Both the position numbers and the translations under genes were made by a program. From NCBI GenBank assembly GCA_030824555.1, contig JAVBXK010000026.1, positions 96,091 to 160,090 on the forward strand: a DNA stretch of 64,000 nucleotides. The letters are read 5' to 3'. Under the pieces are notes generated by a model. The model was not told the origin of the DNA. It made no database searches and saw only the letters and a program-made list of their open reading frames with translations. Positions 35,645 to 46,740 of this stretch are shown here, in pieces. How positions within the stretch are numbered: position 1 is the first letter of the stretch; each line of letters begins with the position of its first letter. This DNA is from a bacterium. GTDB taxonomy: Bacteria > Pseudomonadota > Gammaproteobacteria > Burkholderiales > Burkholderiaceae_C.

Positions 35645-36568
35645 TTACCAGGCTGGCATGAGGTCGGCAAACCCGGGTGGTGCCTGACGCACGTCGTCAA
35701 ACGTGACCAGCTCGTAGGCCTGTGGCTGGCTGAGCAGTTCACGCAACAGCTTGTTGTTCAGGCCGTGGCCTGAACGGAACGCACCGTAAGCGGCGAGCAG
35801 TGGCCGCCCGACGATGTACAGGTCACCCATGGCATCGAGGATTTTGTGCTTGGCAAACTCGTCGCCATAGCGCAGGCCATCTGCGTTGAGCACCTTGTCA
35901 TCGTCCATCACGATGGCGTTGTCCAGCCCACCACCTCGGGCCAGCCCGTTGGCGCGCAGCATTTCAACGTCGCGGGTGAAGCCAAAGGTACGCGCCCTGG
36001 CAATTTCGCGTGCATATTGCCCGCTGCCCAGATCGAACTCGACCCGCTGGCCGGTTGAATCGACCGCAGGGTGATCGAACTCGATCTCGAACGTGAGCTT
36101 GTAGCCGTGGTACGGGTCAAGCCGTGCCCATTTCAGGTTGGCCCCCTCGCCCTCGCGCACTTCAACGGGTTTGACGATGCGGATGAAACGGCGCGGCGCG
36201 TCCTGGTCGACCACTCCCGCGCTTTGCAGCAGGTACACGAACGAGGCGGCAGATCCATCCAGAATGGGCACTTCTTCGGCGGTGATGTCAATGAGCAGGT
36301 TGTCAAGCCCCAAGCCAGCGCACGCAGACATGAGGTGCTCGACCGTCAGCACCCTGGCATCGCCGTTGGACAGTGTGGATGCCATCCGCGTGTCGCTGAC
36401 AGCCGTGGCACCCACCACAATGTCAACCGGGTGGGGCAGATCGACCCGACGGAACACGATGCCCGAGTCTGGCGGCGCAGGCCGCAGCGTCAGCTCGACC
36501 CGCTGACCGCTGTGCAGCCCCACGCCCACGGCACGCGTGAGCGTTTTGAGCGTACGCTGCTTCAGCAT
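35645..36568 (-). CDS. lpxC: UDP-3-O-acyl-N-acetylglucosamine deacetylase
   Basis: 307 residues, standard length. It performs the committed step of lipid A synthesis. Zinc ligands are H78 (TVEHLMSA), H241 and D245 ([11 protein letters not shown]); E77 is the probable general base and H268 (GHGLNNK region) the catalytic His. MLKQRTLK is the usual N-terminus, so the start is set at 36568. It follows ftsZ by 44 bases. Confidence 0.97.
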   Translation of the reverse strand: MLKQRTLKTLTRAVGVGLHSGQRVELTLRPAPPDSGIVFRRVDLPHPVDIVVGATAVSDTRMASTLSNGDARVLTVEHLMSACAGLGLDNLLIDITAEEVPILDGSAASFVYLLQSAGVVDQDAPRRFIRIVKPVEVREGEGANLKWARLDPYHGYKLTFEIEFDHPAVDSTGQRVEFDLGSGQYAREIARARTFGFTRDVEMLRANGLARGGGLDNAIVMDDDKVLNADGLRYGDEFAKHKILDAMGDLYIVGRPLLAAYGAFRSGHGLNNKLLRELLSQPQAYELVTFDDVRQAPPGFADLMPAW

Positions 36569-36612
36569 GGTCCCAGCCTTGCCCAAATGGCTTGCTGTGC
36601 CATGTGGCCGAC

Positions 36613-37845
36613 TCAATCAGCCTGTTTGCGCAGGAACGCCGGGATTTCGAAGTCGTCCATGCCACCGGCGGACAAGGCATCGACCTTGGCCGTGGCCTGC
36701 GTGCGGTTGGTGCGCCACACGCTGGGCACTGAGACCGAATCGGGCCCCGCAGCATGCCCGAAACCAGTCAGCGCACTACCCAGAGGCGAACCCATGCTGG
36801 CTGTGGTCTGGATGGGCATGTTGTCGGTACCCGTGCGCAGGGGCTGTTGCAGCACCTGCAGCTTGGGCGCCACGCGCGCAGCAGCCTGGCGGCTCAGGCC
36901 AGTGGCCACCACGGTCACGCGGATGGCTTCACCCAGCGTGTCGTCATAGGCAGCGCCGTAAATGACGTGTGCATCGGGCGACGCATACGCATTGATGGCG
37001 CTCATGGCCTGCTTGGACTCGTTCAGCTTCAAGGTGCCCTTGGAGGCTGTTACCAGCACCAGCACGCCCTTGGCGCCCTTCAGGTCCACCCCTTCCAGCA
37101 GCGGGCAGGCCACAGCCTGCTCGGCAGCGATGCGGGCGCGGTCAGGGCCACTGGCCGTGGCGGTGCCCATCATGGCTTTGCCGGGTTCACCCATGACGGT
37201 GCGCACGTCTTCGAAGTCGACGTTGACGTTGCCGTACTCGTTGATGATTTCGGCAATACCGCCCACGGCGTTTTTCAGCACGTCGTTGGCGTGGCCGAAG
37301 GCTTCATCCTGTGTGATGTCGTCGCCCAGCACTTCCAGCAGCTTTTCGTTCAGCACAACGATGAGGGAGTCGACGTTGTCTTCCAGCTCTTTCAGGCCGC
37401 TGTCGGCGTTGCCCATGCGACGGCTGCCTTCCCAGTCGAACGGTTTGGTGACCACACCAACGGTGAGGATGCCCATTTCCTTGGCCACACGGGCAATGAC
37501 GGGTGCTGCACCCGTGCCCGTGCCACCACCCATGCCAGCGGTGATGAACAGCATGTGCGCGCCCTGGATGGACGCGCGAATGTCTTCGATGGCAGCTTCA
37601 GCAGCATCACGGGCTTTTTCAGGCTTGCTGCCTGCACCCAGACCGGATGCACCCAGCTGCACGACGCGCTGAGCCGAGCTGCGGGACAGTGCCTGCGCAT
37701 CGGTGTTGGCGCAGATGAACTCGACGCCTTGCACGCCACGTTGCATCATGTATTCGACAGCGTTGCCGCCACCGCCGCCCACGCCGATCACCTTGATTTG
37801 TGTGCCCTGATTGAACTCTTCAATTTCGATCATTTCGATGCTCAT
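36613..37845 (-). CDS. ftsZ: Cell division GTPase FtsZ
   Basis: 410 residues. Tubulin homologue that forms the division ring. [10 protein letters not shown] is at 21-30 and the tubulin signature [11 protein letters not shown] at about 106-116; the T7 loop contains [11 protein letters not shown] flexible linker leads to the C-terminal peptide [14 protein letters not shown] that binds FtsA. A strong ribosome site GGAGG lies seven bases before the ATG. The 157-base gap after ftsA has a five-base inverted repeat GGACC-GTTGCT-GGTCC (37924-37939) and may hold an internal promoter. Confidence 0.98.
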   Translation of the reverse strand: MSIEMIEIEEFNQGTQIKVIGVGGGGGNAVEYMMQRGVQGVEFICANTDAQALSRSSAQRVVQLGASGLGAGSKPEKARDAAEAAIEDIRASIQGAHMLFITAGMGGGTGTGAAPVIARVAKEMGILTVGVVTKPFDWEGSRRMGNADSGLKELEDNVDSLIVVLNEKLLEVLGDDITQDEAFGHANDVLKNAVGGIAEIINEYGNVNVDFEDVRTVMGEPGKAMMGTATASGPDRARIAAEQAVACPLLEGVDLKGAKGVLVLVTASKGTLKLNESKQAMSAINAYASPDAHVIYGAAYDDTLGEAIRVTVVATGLSRQAAARVAPKLQVLQQPLRTGTDNMPIQTTASMGSPLGSALTGFGHAAGPDSVSVPSVWRTNRTQATAKVDALSAGGMDDFEIPAFLRKQAD

Positions 37846-38002
37846 GAATGCCTCCTGCAGTGTGGAATCTTAAACGTTGAAAATGGGATAAAGGCTGAAA
37901 AACTGACTATTTTTGATAGCGGCGGACCGTTGCTGGTCCATCGGGGATAGGGGTGGTTGTCAGGTGACTGATCAACTGGGTGATCCAAGTGGTTGAGGGG
38001 CA

Positions 38003-39232
38003 TCAGAAATTCCCCACGAACCAGTCTTTGAGCCGCCCCAACCCGCTTTGCATAAAACCCGCTTTCTGCGCCACTTTGTTGCCACGCATGCGGCCCAGGC
38101 GGGCCTCTTCCAGCAGGCCCATCACGGTGGCCGCGCGCGGCTGGGCCACCATGTCGGACAGCGCGCTGGCGTATTTGGGAATGCCCCGGCGCACAGGCTT
38201 CAGGAATATGTCTTCGCCCAGCTCGACCATGCCCGGCATGACCGCGCTGCCACCGGTGATGACGATGCCCGACGACAGCACCTCTTCGTAGCCCGAATCG
38301 CGGATGACCTGTTGCACCAGCGCATAAATTTCTTCCACACGCGGCTCGATCACACCGGCCAGCGCCTGGCGGCCCAACATGCGGGGGCCGCGGTCGCCCA
38401 GACCCGGCACCTCCACCTGCGTCTGGGGGTCGGCCAGCAGTTGCTTGGCGCAACCGCTTTCCACCTTGATGTCTTCGGCGTCCTTGGTGGGCGTGCGCAG
38501 CGCCATGGCAATGTCACTGGTGATCAGGTCGCCCGCAATCGGGATGACGGCCGTGTACCGGATGGCGCCGCCCGAGAAAATGGCCACGTCCGTGGTGCCC
38601 GCGCCGATGTCCACCAGTGCCACACCCAGTTCACGTTCGTCTTCGGTCAGGATGGCCTGGCTGCTGGCCAACGGGTTGAGCATGAGCTGGTCCACTTCCA
38701 GCCCGCAGCGGCGCACGCACTTGATGATGTTTTCAGCCGCACTCTGCGCACCGGTCACGATGTGCACCTTGGCCTCCAGGCGGATACCGCTCATGCCTAT
38801 GGGCTCTTTCACGTCCTGCCCGTCGATCACGAATTCCTGCGGTTCGACCAGCAGCAGGCGCTGGTCGGTGGAGATGTTGATGGCCTTGGCGGTTTCGATC
38901 ACACGCGCCACGTCGGCGGGCGTGACCTCGCGGTCCTTGATGGCCACCATGCCGCTGGAGTTGATGCCCCTGATGTGGCTGCCCGTGATGCCGGTGGACA
39001 CCCGCGCGATGCGGCAGTCGGCCATCAGCTCAGCCTCTTTCAGCGCTTGCTGGATGCTTTGCACCGTGGCGTCGATGTTGACCACCACGCCGCGTTTCAG
39101 CCCGTTGCTGGGGGCGACGCCCAGCCCGGCGAGCTTGAGCTGACCGTCAAGGGTGACCTCTGCCACCACCACCATGATCTTCGACGTACCGATGTCGAGA
39201 CCAACCACCAGATCTTTGTATTCCTTGGCCAT
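38003..39232 (-). CDS. ftsA: Cell division protein FtsA
   Basis: 409 residues, actin-like ATPase that tethers FtsZ to the membrane. The phosphate-1 motif is VVGLDIGTSKI, and VDIGAGTTDVAIF and GIVITGGSAVMPG are the later nucleotide motifs. The C-terminus ends RLKDWFVGNF, a likely amphipathic membrane helix. It starts six bases after the ftsQ stop. A 157-base gap separates it from ftsZ. Confidence 0.98.
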   Translation of the reverse strand: MAKEYKDLVVGLDIGTSKIMVVVAEVTLDGQLKLAGLGVAPSNGLKRGVVVNIDATVQSIQQALKEAELMADCRIARVSTGITGSHIRGINSSGMVAIKDREVTPADVARVIETAKAINISTDQRLLLVEPQEFVIDGQDVKEPIGMSGIRLEAKVHIVTGAQSAAENIIKCVRRCGLEVDQLMLNPLASSQAILTEDERELGVALVDIGAGTTDVAIFSGGAIRYTAVIPIAGDLITSDIAMALRTPTKDAEDIKVESGCAKQLLADPQTQVEVPGLGDRGPRMLGRQALAGVIEPRVEEIYALVQQVIRDSGYEEVLSSGIVITGGSAVMPGMVELGEDIFLKPVRRGIPKYASALSDMVAQPRAATVMGLLEEARLGRMRGNKVAQKAGFMQSGLGRLKDWFVGNF

Positions 39233-39238
39233 GATGCG

Positions 39239-40075
39239 TCAATGTCTGTTTGGATGTTGATTGGGTTGTGGGATGCGAACGGGTTTGACCACCGCAGGCT
39301 TGGGTGCCGAGGGGTCGACCGTCGTGATGCCTTGCAGGCGCACGGCATAGGCTGACGGGTAGCGCAGGTCTGCCGCCAGCACACGTCGCCCGTGCTGTTG
39401 TGTGACCTGGCCCACAGTGGAGAGGTAACGGTTGACCCGGACTTCGATGTCGGACGGTTCGCCGCGCCCCAGTTCGATGCGTGCCGCGTTGTCCAGCACC
39501 AGACGCCAGCTGCCCTGAGCCGTCAGCTCCAGCCGTTGCACGGTCGTGTCAACGGCGTCAAACAGCGGTTTGAGCCGCTCGAAAAGCGCCTTCACGCGTG
39601 GGGCCTGGTCGTCTGGCCCGGCCAGTTGGGGCAGCACATCGGTTTCGTCGTCGTCCGCACTGGCCTCGAACACCTCGCCCTGACGGTTGACCAGCTTTGA
39701 GCTGCCATCCTGGCCCCACCAGGCCACGGCCTGGTGCTCCTGCACCGTGACACGGATGCGATTGGGAAAGGCGCGCTCCACCACCGCTGCACGCACCCAG
39801 GGCACGCTTTCGAACACCTGTTTCACTTCGGCCAGGTCGAGCGTCAGGAAACTGCCACGCAGCTTGGACGCCATGTGGGCGCGGAAGGTCACCTCATTCT
39901 GGTGCTTCAGGTCGCCATGCACCTCGATGGCCTTGATCGACCACACCGGGTGGCGCACCGCCCACAACCCCCCCGCCATCAGGACAGCCGCCACGAGCGC
40001 CCAGCCCAGCACACTGGTGACCCCTGTCATCAGGCGAACATCCATCGGCATGGGCATGGCGTAGGCAGGGGTCAT
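39239..40075 (-). CDS. ftsQ: Cell division protein FtsQ
   Basis: 278 residues. A membrane helix ([18 protein letters not shown], about 17-35), then the POTRA domain ([18 protein letters not shown]) and the FtsQ beta domain ([22 protein letters not shown] reported in two parts). It scaffolds FtsL/FtsB. The tail is Pro-rich. The start overlaps the ddlB stop by four bases (ATGA), so the start at 40075 is preferred over the longer frame. Confidence 0.93.
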   Translation of the reverse strand: MTPAYAMPMPMDVRLMTGVTSVLGWALVAAVLMAGGLWAVRHPVWSIKAIEVHGDLKHQNEVTFRAHMASKLRGSFLTLDLAEVKQVFESVPWVRAAVVERAFPNRIRVTVQEHQAVAWWGQDGSSKLVNRQGEVFEASADDDETDVLPQLAGPDDQAPRVKALFERLKPLFDAVDTTVQRLELTAQGSWRLVLDNAARIELGRGEPSDIEVRVNRYLSTVGQVTQQHGRRVLAADLRYPSAYAVRLQGITTVDPSAPKPAVVKPVRIPQPNQHPNRH

Positions 40076-41076
40076 GACGCGGCCGACTCCCGTTGGCTGT
40101 CCAGCGTGGCACGGCGCAGCAGGCCCACGCACAACGCTTCGTAGGAAATGCCCGCTGCACGCGCGGCAATGGGCACCAGCGAATGGCCGGTCATGCCCGG
40201 CGACGTGTTCATTTCAAGCAGGTAAGGCTTGTTGTCGGACGCGCGCACCATGATGTCGGCGCGGCCCCAGCCACGGCAGCCCAGCAGCCGGTAGGCCTCG
40301 ACGGTGATGCGCTGGATCTCGGCTTCCAATTCAGGCGCCAACCCGCTCGGACACAGGTAACGGGTGTCTTCCGACACGTACTTGTGCTCGAAGTCGTAGT
40401 TGCCGTCGGGCGCCTGGATGCGGATCACGGGCAACGCCACGGCACTGACCCCCTCGCCCAGCACGGCGCAGGTGACTTCATCGCCTTCGATGAATTCCTC
40501 GCACAGCACGTTGGCGTCGAAACCAGCGGCCAGCTGCACCGCGGCCTGCATGTCGGAATAGCCGCACACCTTGGTCACGCCGAAGGACGACCCCTCGTGT
40601 GCGGGCTTCACGATCAGTGGCAAACCCAGGGTATCCGGCACCACGCGGGTGTGGTCGTTGTCATGTTGCCCGGCACCCAGGCGCTGCCAACGGGGTGTGG
40701 GCAGGTTTTCGCTCAGCCACACGCGCTTGGTGGTGACCTTGTCCATGGCCAGGGCAGAGGCCATCACGCCCGAGCCGGTGTAGGGAATGCCCAACAACTC
40801 CAGCGCGCCCTGCACCGTGCCGTCTTCGCCATGGCGGCCGTGCAGTGCAATGAAACAGCGGTCGAACCCCTGTTCTTTCAAGGCGGCCAGTGGCTGTTCG
40901 GCCGGATCGAACGCATGCGCGTTCACACCCTGGCTTTGCAGCGCTTTCAGCACGCCCGAGCCTGACATCAGCGAAACAGGGCGCTCGGCCGAGTCGCCCC
41001 CCATCAGCACGGCCACCTTGCCCAGTTCGGCCACGCTACCCGCCGGGGCCAGCATGTCTTTCAACACGTCACGCAT
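40072..41076 (-). CDS. ddlB: D-alanine--D-alanine ligase B
   Basis: 334 residues, an ATP-grasp ligase making the terminal D-Ala-D-Ala of peptidoglycan. [19 protein letters not shown] is the N-terminal motif, [13 protein letters not shown] the substrate loop, and [14 protein letters not shown] the metal-binding end. The start at 41076 has GGAG upstream within the end of murC; the two genes overlap by eight bases. A longer frame to 41316 is inside murC. Confidence 0.95.
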   Translation of the reverse strand: MRDVLKDMLAPAGSVAELGKVAVLMGGDSAERPVSLMSGSGVLKALQSQGVNAHAFDPAEQPLAALKEQGFDRCFIALHGRHGEDGTVQGALELLGIPYTGSGVMASALAMDKVTTKRVWLSENLPTPRWQRLGAGQHDNDHTRVVPDTLGLPLIVKPAHEGSSFGVTKVCGYSDMQAAVQLAAGFDANVLCEEFIEGDEVTCAVLGEGVSAVALPVIRIQAPDGNYDFEHKYVSEDTRYLCPSGLAPELEAEIQRITVEAYRLLGCRGWGRADIMVRASDNKPYLLEMNTSPGMTGHSLVPIAARAAGISYEALCVGLLRRATLDSQRESAAS

Positions 41077-42508
41077 GTGCAATCTCCTCCTGAGCGTTGA
41101 CGGGCTGGGCCAGGGCCACGATCTGTCCGGCCACGGCCCCCACAGAACCGGCCCCCATGCACAGCACCACGTCGCCGTCTCGGGCGTTGTCAAGCACCGC
41201 CTGCGGCATGAGAGCGATGTCGTCCACGAACACGGGTTCGACCTTGCCCGCCACGCGCAGCGCACGCGCCAGGCTGCGGCCGTCTGCGGCCACAATGGGC
41301 GGCTCGCCAGCGGCATACACCTCTGACAACAACACCGAGTCAGCCTGGCCGATGACCTTCACAAAGTCTTCGAAACAATCGCGGGTGCGGGTGTAGCGAT
41401 GGGGCTGGAAGGCCAACACCAACCGGTGGCCCGGGTAGGCACCCCGTGCGGCAGACAGGGTGGCGGCCATTTCGACCGGGTGGTGACCGTAGTCGTCCAC
41501 CACCGTGAACACACCACCGCCATGCACCTGGGGCACGGCGACCTCGCCGTAGCGCTGGAAGCGGCGGCCCACGCCGTTGAACTCGGCCAGGGCTTTTTGC
41601 ACGGCCTCGTCGGGCACCCCCAGTTCGACTGCCACGGCAATGGCGGCCAGCGCGTTCTGCACGTTGTGGCGACCGGGCAGGTTCAGCACCACGGGCAGGT
41701 CGGGCAGGGTCACACCGTTGCGGCGCTGCGCGGTGAAATGCATTTGCGTGCCCACGGCCCGCACGTCGATGGCGCGCACCTGCGCGTCGTCGGCAAACCC
41801 GTAACTGGTGATGGGGCGGGCAATGTCGGGCAGCAGGCTGCGGATCGCCGCGTCGTCCACGCACAGCACGGCCGCGCCGTAGAAGGGCATGCGGTGCAGG
41901 AACTCGACGAACGCGCCTTTGAGCTTGTTGAAGTCGTGCCCGTAGGTGTCCATGTGGTCGGCGTCGATGTTGGTCACCACCGACAGCATGGGCAGCAGGT
42001 TCAGGAACGAGGCGTCGGACTCGTCAGCCTCGACCACGATGTACTCGCCAGACCCCAGCCGGGCGTTGGCCCCGGCGCTGTTCAAGCGGCCACCGATGAC
42101 GAAGGTGGGGTCCAGGTCGGCGGCGGCCAGCACGCTGGTCACCAGGCTGGTGGTGGTGGTTTTGCCGTGCGTGCCAGCAATGGCCACGCCTTTTTGGCGG
42201 CGCATCAACTCGGCCAGCATCACCGCACGCGGCACCACCGGCAGCAGCTTGGCATGGGCGGCCACCACCTCGGGGTTGGTGGCACTGACTGCTGTGGACG
42301 TGACCAGGCAGTCAGCCCCTGCGATGTGCGCCGCGTCGTGCCCGATGTGCACGCGCGCGCCCAGGTCGGACAGGCGTTTGGCGGCGGCGCCCATGGCCAG
42401 ATCGCTGCCCGAAATGGTGAAGCCCTGGTTCAGCAGCACCTCGGCAATGCCACTCATGCCGGCACCACCGATACCCACGAAATGAATGTGTTGAATGGCG
42501 TGTTTCAT
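41069..42508 (-). CDS. murC: UDP-N-acetylmuramate--L-alanine ligase
   Basis: 479 residues. First Mur ligase, adds L-Ala to UDP-MurNAc. [17 protein letters not shown] is the N-terminal signature, the ATP loop is [12 protein letters not shown], and [14 protein letters not shown] is the C-terminal domain motif. The start at 42508 overlaps the murG stop by four bases (ATGA). Confidence 0.97.
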   Translation of the reverse strand: MKHAIQHIHFVGIGGAGMSGIAEVLLNQGFTISGSDLAMGAAAKRLSDLGARVHIGHDAAHIAGADCLVTSTAVSATNPEVVAAHAKLLPVVPRAVMLAELMRRQKGVAIAGTHGKTTTTSLVTSVLAAADLDPTFVIGGRLNSAGANARLGSGEYIVVEADESDASFLNLLPMLSVVTNIDADHMDTYGHDFNKLKGAFVEFLHRMPFYGAAVLCVDDAAIRSLLPDIARPITSYGFADDAQVRAIDVRAVGTQMHFTAQRRNGVTLPDLPVVLNLPGRHNVQNALAAIAVAVELGVPDEAVQKALAEFNGVGRRFQRYGEVAVPQVHGGGVFTVVDDYGHHPVEMAATLSAARGAYPGHRLVLAFQPHRYTRTRDCFEDFVKVIGQADSVLLSEVYAAGEPPIVAADGRSLARALRVAGKVEPVFVDDIALMPQAVLDNARDGDVVLCMGAGSVGAVAGQIVALAQPVNAQEEIAHA

Positions 42509-43683
42509 GTGCGAGCCCCCGCTGTGCGTCCGCCCAAGTGTTCGCACGCGGCCACCATGTGGGCCACGGCTTCAATTTTTTGCATCTTTTTCGCCTCTAC
42601 CGCTTGATTCAAAAGCATAGTTCGCTCTGCTTTTTCAAATATTTCTGCCAACCCTTGCGCGGTCAGGTCGCGTTGTTGCACCAGCCTGGCCGCACCGGCG
42701 TCGACCAGGAAGCGGGCGTTGTGGGTCTGGTGGTCGTCCACCGCAAACGGGAACGGCACGAACACGGCCGACGCGCCCACAGCGGCAATTTCGGTCACGG
42801 TGCTGGCACCTGCGCGGCACACGATCAAGTCTGCTGCCGCCATGGCCGCAGCGGTGTCGTCAATGAAGGGCACCACCTCGGCCTCGACCCCGGCCTGGGC
42901 ATACACCGTGCGCAAAGCGTCGATGTGTTGTTGGCCTGCCTGGTGGACCACACGCGGGCGCTGCGCAACGGGCATCAAGGCAAGCGCCTGCAGCACCACG
43001 TCGTTCAAGCCTTTGGCCCCCAGGCTGCCCCCCAGCACCAGCACGTTCAACGGGCCAGTGCGGTTGGCAAACCGCTCGACTGGGGAAGCCTGTTTCAAAA
43101 ACTCGGCCCGCAGCGGGTTGCCCACCCACTCGCCACCCGGCAGCGCCTGCGGGTAGGCCGTGAAAATGCGGTCAGCCACCTTGGCCAGCACCTTGTTGGC
43201 CAGCCCGGCCACCGAGTTCTGTTCGTGCAGTACCAAAGGCTTGCCTGCCAGCACGCCCATCATGCCGCCCGGAAACGTGATGTAGCCGCCCAGGCCCACC
43301 ACCACATTGGGCTTGACGCGGCGCACCACCTGCCAGCTTTGCCAGAAGGCGCGCAGCAGCTTGAGGGGGGCCAGCGCCAGCGTGGCGAGCCCTTTGCCGC
43401 GCAGGCCCGAGAACTGCACCGCTTCAAACGCAAAGCCACGTGGGGGCACCAACCGCTCTTCCATGCTGCCCGGCACGCCCAGCCAGTGCACGCGCCAGCC
43501 ACGTTCGCGCAGCGCTTCGGCCACGGCCAAACCCGGAAAAATGTGCCCGCCCGTGCCACCAGCCATGATCAATGCAGTGCCCCCACGCTCGCTTTGCTCG
43601 CTGCCCCCCATGGGGGCGCTCGCCAGCTTGGGGCGGCCCGGCGCTGGCTCGGGCGTGCCGTTGTGCTGAAGGTGGGTACTCAT
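42505..43683 (-). CDS. murG: MurG, lipid II-forming GlcNAc transferase
   Basis: 392 residues. MurG adds GlcNAc to lipid I at the inner membrane. The first motif [10 protein letters not shown] begins only at about residue 42; relatives normally start near [11 protein letters not shown]. The preceding tail of about 35 residues is encoded by a GC-rich repeat. [12 protein letters not shown] and [10 protein letters not shown] are the later active-site motifs. Near the C-terminus, residues encoded by an AT-rich repeat ([18 protein letters not shown]) replace the usual Ala-rich helix. The start overlaps the ftsW stop by four bases (ATGA); starting nearer TALIM would need a non-ATG codon. Confidence 0.95.
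   Translation of the reverse strand: MSTHLQHNGTPEPAPGRPKLASAPMGGSEQSERGGTALIMAGGTGGHIFPGLAVAEALRERGWRVHWLGVPGSMEERLVPPRGFAFEAVQFSGLRGKGLATLALAPLKLLRAFWQSWQVVRRVKPNVVVGLGGYITFPGGMMGVLAGKPLVLHEQNSVAGLANKVLAKVADRIFTAYPQALPGGEWVGNPLRAEFLKQASPVERFANRTGPLNVLVLGGSLGAKGLNDVVLQALALMPVAQRPRVVHQAGQQHIDALRTVYAQAGVEAEVVPFIDDTAAAMAAADLIVCRAGASTVTEIAAVGASAVFVPFPFAVDDHQTHNARFLVDAGAARLVQQRDLTAQGLAEIFEKAERTMLLNQAVEAKKMQKIEAVAHMVAACEHLGGRTAGART
42583..42640 (-). repeat. AT-rich dispersed repeat, copy 6, inside murG
   Basis: On the minus strand AAAAAGCAGAGC, a spacer, TCAAGCGGTAGAGGC, then AAAAAG. The core AAGCGGTAGAG is identical to copy 3. Translated in frame near the MurG C-terminus. Confidence 0.55.
43575..43648. 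repeat. GC-rich structured repeat, copy 1 (murG 5' end)
   Basis: Contains AGTGCCCCCA, a central palindrome GCCCCCCATGGGGGC, then stem GCCAGC (43622-43627), loop TTGGGGCGGCCCGGC and stem GCTGGC (43643-43648). The stem differs in sequence from copy 2, but pairing and loop are kept. Encodes the N-terminal tail of MurG. Confidence 0.75.
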
Positions 43684-44963
43684 ATTCGCCCCCCCTTCAT
43701 CAGCACGCGGTTTTCCACGTCCACGCGCAGCACGATGGCCACAGCCGCCATGTTGAGCAAAATGGCCGAGCCACCGTAACTCATCAGCGGCAGGGTCAGG
43801 CCTTTGGTGGGCAACGCACCCAGGTTCACCCCGATGTTGATGAAGGCCTGGAAACCCATCCACAGTCCCACGCCCTGCGCCACCAGGCCGGCAAACACCT
43901 GGTCCAGCGCAATGGCCTGACGGCCGATGTGCATGATGCGCCGCGTGATCCACATGAACAGGCCGATCACCACCAACACGCCCAGCAGCCCGAATTCTTC
44001 GCCGATGACGGCCAGCAGGAAGTCGGTGTGCGCTTCGGGCAACCAGTGCAGTTTTTCGACACTGCCACCCAGCCCCACACCGAAAATTTCACCGCGCCCG
44101 AAGGCAATCAGCGCGTGCGACAGCTGGTAGCCCTTGCCCAGCGCATGCTGCTCGCTCCAGGGGTCGAGGTAGGCAAAAATGCGCTCGCGCCGCCAGCTGC
44201 TGGTCAGCACGATCATGGCAAAGGCCCCCACCACCAGCAGCGCCATCAGGAAGAACATGCGGGCATTCACCCCACCCAGGAACAGGATGCCCATGGCGAT
44301 GACCACGATCACCATGAACGCACCCATGTCGGGCTCGGCCAGCAACAACACCCCCACCACCAGCACGGCCACGGCCATGGGCAGCACGGCGCGGAAGAAG
44401 CGCTCTTTCACTTCCATGCGGCGCACCATGTAGTCGGCGGCGTACAGCAGCACGGCCAGCTTGGCCAGCTCCGACGGCTGGAAGCTGATGGGCCCCAGCG
44501 CAAACCAGCGGCGCGCACCGTTCACTCCCTTGCCGATGAACGGCACCAGCACCAGTACCAGCAGCAGGATGGACACCATGAACAGCCAGGGTGCTGCCCG
44601 CTCCCAGGTGCGGATGGGCACTTGAAACGCCACCAACGCCCCGACGAAGCCCACCACGATGAACAACGCATGGCGCACCAGGAAATGCGTGTGGGCGTAG
44701 CGGGCGAACTTGGGGTTGTCGGGCAAGGCAACGGAGGCGGAGTACACCATCACCACGCTCCACATCAGCAAAGCCAGCACCACCCAGACCAGAGGCTGGT
44801 CGAAACCCATGTCGCGCACGGCCAGCGGACGCGACTGCACAAACTGGCTGCTGTGGGTGCGCACCGGCAAGGCTTCTTGCGCGGCACGGGCAAAGCCGCC
44901 CACGCGCTGGCCCACGGCAGCCGTCAGGCGCTGCCAGCCCTGCGAACGTGCGGCGGTGCTCAC
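43680..44963 (-). CDS. ftsW: FtsW, SEDS-family septal peptidoglycan glycosyltransferase
   Basis: 427 residues with about ten membrane helices after a 50-residue cytoplasmic tail. It polymerises septal glycan with FtsI. SEDS landmarks: [56 protein letters not shown]. Start and stop overlap murD and murG by four bases each. Confidence 0.96.
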   Translation of the reverse strand: MSTAARSQGWQRLTAAVGQRVGGFARAAQEALPVRTHSSQFVQSRPLAVRDMGFDQPLVWVVLALLMWSVVMVYSASVALPDNPKFARYAHTHFLVRHALFIVVGFVGALVAFQVPIRTWERAAPWLFMVSILLLVLVLVPFIGKGVNGARRWFALGPISFQPSELAKLAVLLYAADYMVRRMEVKERFFRAVLPMAVAVLVVGVLLLAEPDMGAFMVIVVIAMGILFLGGVNARMFFLMALLVVGAFAMIVLTSSWRRERIFAYLDPWSEQHALGKGYQLSHALIAFGRGEIFGVGLGGSVEKLHWLPEAHTDFLLAVIGEEFGLLGVLVVIGLFMWITRRIMHIGRQAIALDQVFAGLVAQGVGLWMGFQAFINIGVNLGALPTKGLTLPLMSYGGSAILLNMAAVAIVLRVDVENRVLMKGGRI

Positions 44964-46735
44964 GCGTGGCCTCCCAACATGCCCACCTCGGTGGCCAGTT
45001 CGTCCACCGCAGCACAGAACACCTCGGCACGGTGGCCGTAGTTGCGGAACATGTCCAGGCTGGCACAGGCGGGCGACATGACCACCACATCGCCCTCATG
45101 GGCTTGTTCGGCGGCAGCATGCACCGCTGCAGTCAGGTCAGGGGCGTCCAGCAGCGGCACACCCGTGGAGGCCAGCGCCGCGCGGATGGCCGGGGCATCG
45201 CGCCCGATCAGGACCACGGCCTGCACATGTGCGCGTACGGCATCGGCCAGTGGAGAAAAGTCTTGTCCCTTGCCTTCGCCACCCATGATCATGACCAGGC
45301 GGCGGTCGGCACCCAAGCCACGGATGGCAGCCAGCGTGGCACCGACGTTGGTGCCTTTGCTGTCGTCGATGAATTCCACGCCGTTGATGATGGCCACCGA
45401 TTCCACGCGGTGCGGCTCGCCCGCGTACTCGCGCAGGCCGTACAGCATGGGTGCCAACGTGGCACCGGCTGCGGTGGCCAGTGCCAGTGCGGCCAAGGCA
45501 TTGGCTGCGTTGTGGCGGCCACGGATGCGCAGCGCCTCGGCGGGCATCAGGCGTTGCAGCACCACCTCATCGGCGGGCTGAGCACCCCGGCGCTTCACGC
45601 GGGTTTCGTCGGCCAGCTGCGCACGCACCAGCCAGGCCATGCCGTTGACCACCTCCAGCCCCCAATCGCCCGGCCGACGCGGCACATCGGTACCGAACGT
45701 GACCCACTGCACCGGTTCGGCAACGGGCTCGGCGGCCGCGGCCAGCGCAGCCGCGCCACGCGGTTTGCGCACAGGCTCTGGCGCGACGGGTTGAGCCGCC
45801 ATGACCAGTGGGTCTTCACGGTTGAGCACCCGCAGGCCCGCGCCGCCGTACACCCGGTTTTTGGCCGCCATGTAGTGGGCCATGCTGCCGTGCCAGTCCA
45901 AGTGGTCTTGCGTGATGTTGAGCACCGTGGCTGCAGTGGGCTCGAAGCCGCTCGCACCTGTGCGCACGCCGTCGAGCTGGAAGCTGGACAGCTCCAGCAC
46001 CCAGACTTGCGGCAGTGTGGAGGCCACAAGTACTGGCTTGTCAAGCGCATCCGAATCCATAGCTACTTCAGCTACATCTACATGCGGTGGAGCACAATTT
46101 TGTTCATTATTTTCAGCTTCACCCAGCACATCCAGCATCGCCGGACCGATGTTGCCTGCCACGGCCACCCGCAGCCCGGCCCTCGACAGCAGCTGCCCGG
46201 TCAGCGATGTGGTGGTGGTTTTGCCATTGGTGCCGGTGATGGCCAGCACCTTGGGTGCAAAGCCCGCTTGGGCGTACACGCGACGCAAGCCATCGGCAAA
46301 CAAATCCAGCTCGCCCAGCACGGGCACACCGTGCGCAGCCGCCCAGGTGGTCACGGCTTGCAGCTGTGCTGGCGACAGGCCGGGGCTTTTGCACACGGCC
46401 GCCCACGGTTGCATGGCCAGCAACGCGTCGTCGAACGCCGCGCACACCACGTCGGGAGCCACACACTCGTCACCCGCTGTGGCCGCTACCTGCCCTGCCA
46501 GGGTGGTCAGCTCAGCTTGCAAACGTGCCATCAAATCGGGCTGCTGGCGGGTGTCGGCCACCGTCACCCGCGCGCCCAGGCGCACACACCAACGGGCCAT
46601 GGCCTGACCTGAAATGCCGTGGCCCAGCACCAGCACGGGTTGGCCGTGCAGCGCATGCAAAGCCACCGCGCCAGCACCTGCACTGGCAAGCGCCCCCTCG
46701 GCGGGCAGCGAACGGATGTGAGTGTGGGTGTCCAT
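44960..46735 (-). CDS. murD: UDP-N-acetylmuramoylalanine--D-glutamate ligase, enlarged
   Basis: 591 residues, longer than the roughly 440-500 usual for MurD. It adds D-Glu to UDP-MurNAc-L-Ala. [32 protein letters not shown] and [14 protein letters not shown] are intact. One insertion of about 35 residues (between [14 protein letters not shown] and [10 protein letters not shown]) is encoded by an AT-rich repeat; a second, Ala/Pro/Val-rich one lies at [22 protein letters not shown]. The start at 46735 is five bases after the mraY stop with GAGG upstream. The stop overlaps ftsW by four bases. Confidence 0.95.
   Translation of the reverse strand: MDTHTHIRSLPAEGALASAGAGAVALHALHGQPVLVLGHGISGQAMARWCVRLGARVTVADTRQQPDLMARLQAELTTLAGQVAATAGDECVAPDVVCAAFDDALLAMQPWAAVCKSPGLSPAQLQAVTTWAAAHGVPVLGELDLFADGLRRVYAQAGFAPKVLAITGTNGKTTTTSLTGQLLSRAGLRVAVAGNIGPAMLDVLGEAENNEQNCAPPHVDVAEVAMDSDALDKPVLVASTLPQVWVLELSSFQLDGVRTGASGFEPTAATVLNITQDHLDWHGSMAHYMAAKNRVYGGAGLRVLNREDPLVMAAQPVAPEPVRKPRGAAALAAAAEPVAEPVQWVTFGTDVPRRPGDWGLEVVNGMAWLVRAQLADETRVKRRGAQPADEVVLQRLMPAEALRIRGRHNAANALAALALATAAGATLAPMLYGLREYAGEPHRVESVAIINGVEFIDDSKGTNVGATLAAIRGLGADRRLVMIMGGEGKGQDFSPLADAVRAHVQAVVLIGRDAPAIRAALASTGVPLLDAPDLTAAVHAAAEQAHEGDVVVMSPACASLDMFRNYGHRAEVFCAAVDELATEVGMLGGHA
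46058..46111 (+). repeat. AT-rich dispersed repeat, copy 7, inside murD
   Basis: On the plus strand, antisense to murD: CATAGCTACTTC, a spacer, CATGCGGTGGAG, then ACAATTTTG. Translated in frame as part of an extra loop before [10 protein letters not shown]. Confidence 0.5.
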
Positions 46736-46740
46736 GTGCC

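Noticed and set aside
37905..37950. Possible tenth AT-rich repeat in the ftsA-ftsZ gap
   Set aside because: Only TTTTTGATAGC matches; the second half lacks the AAGCG core.
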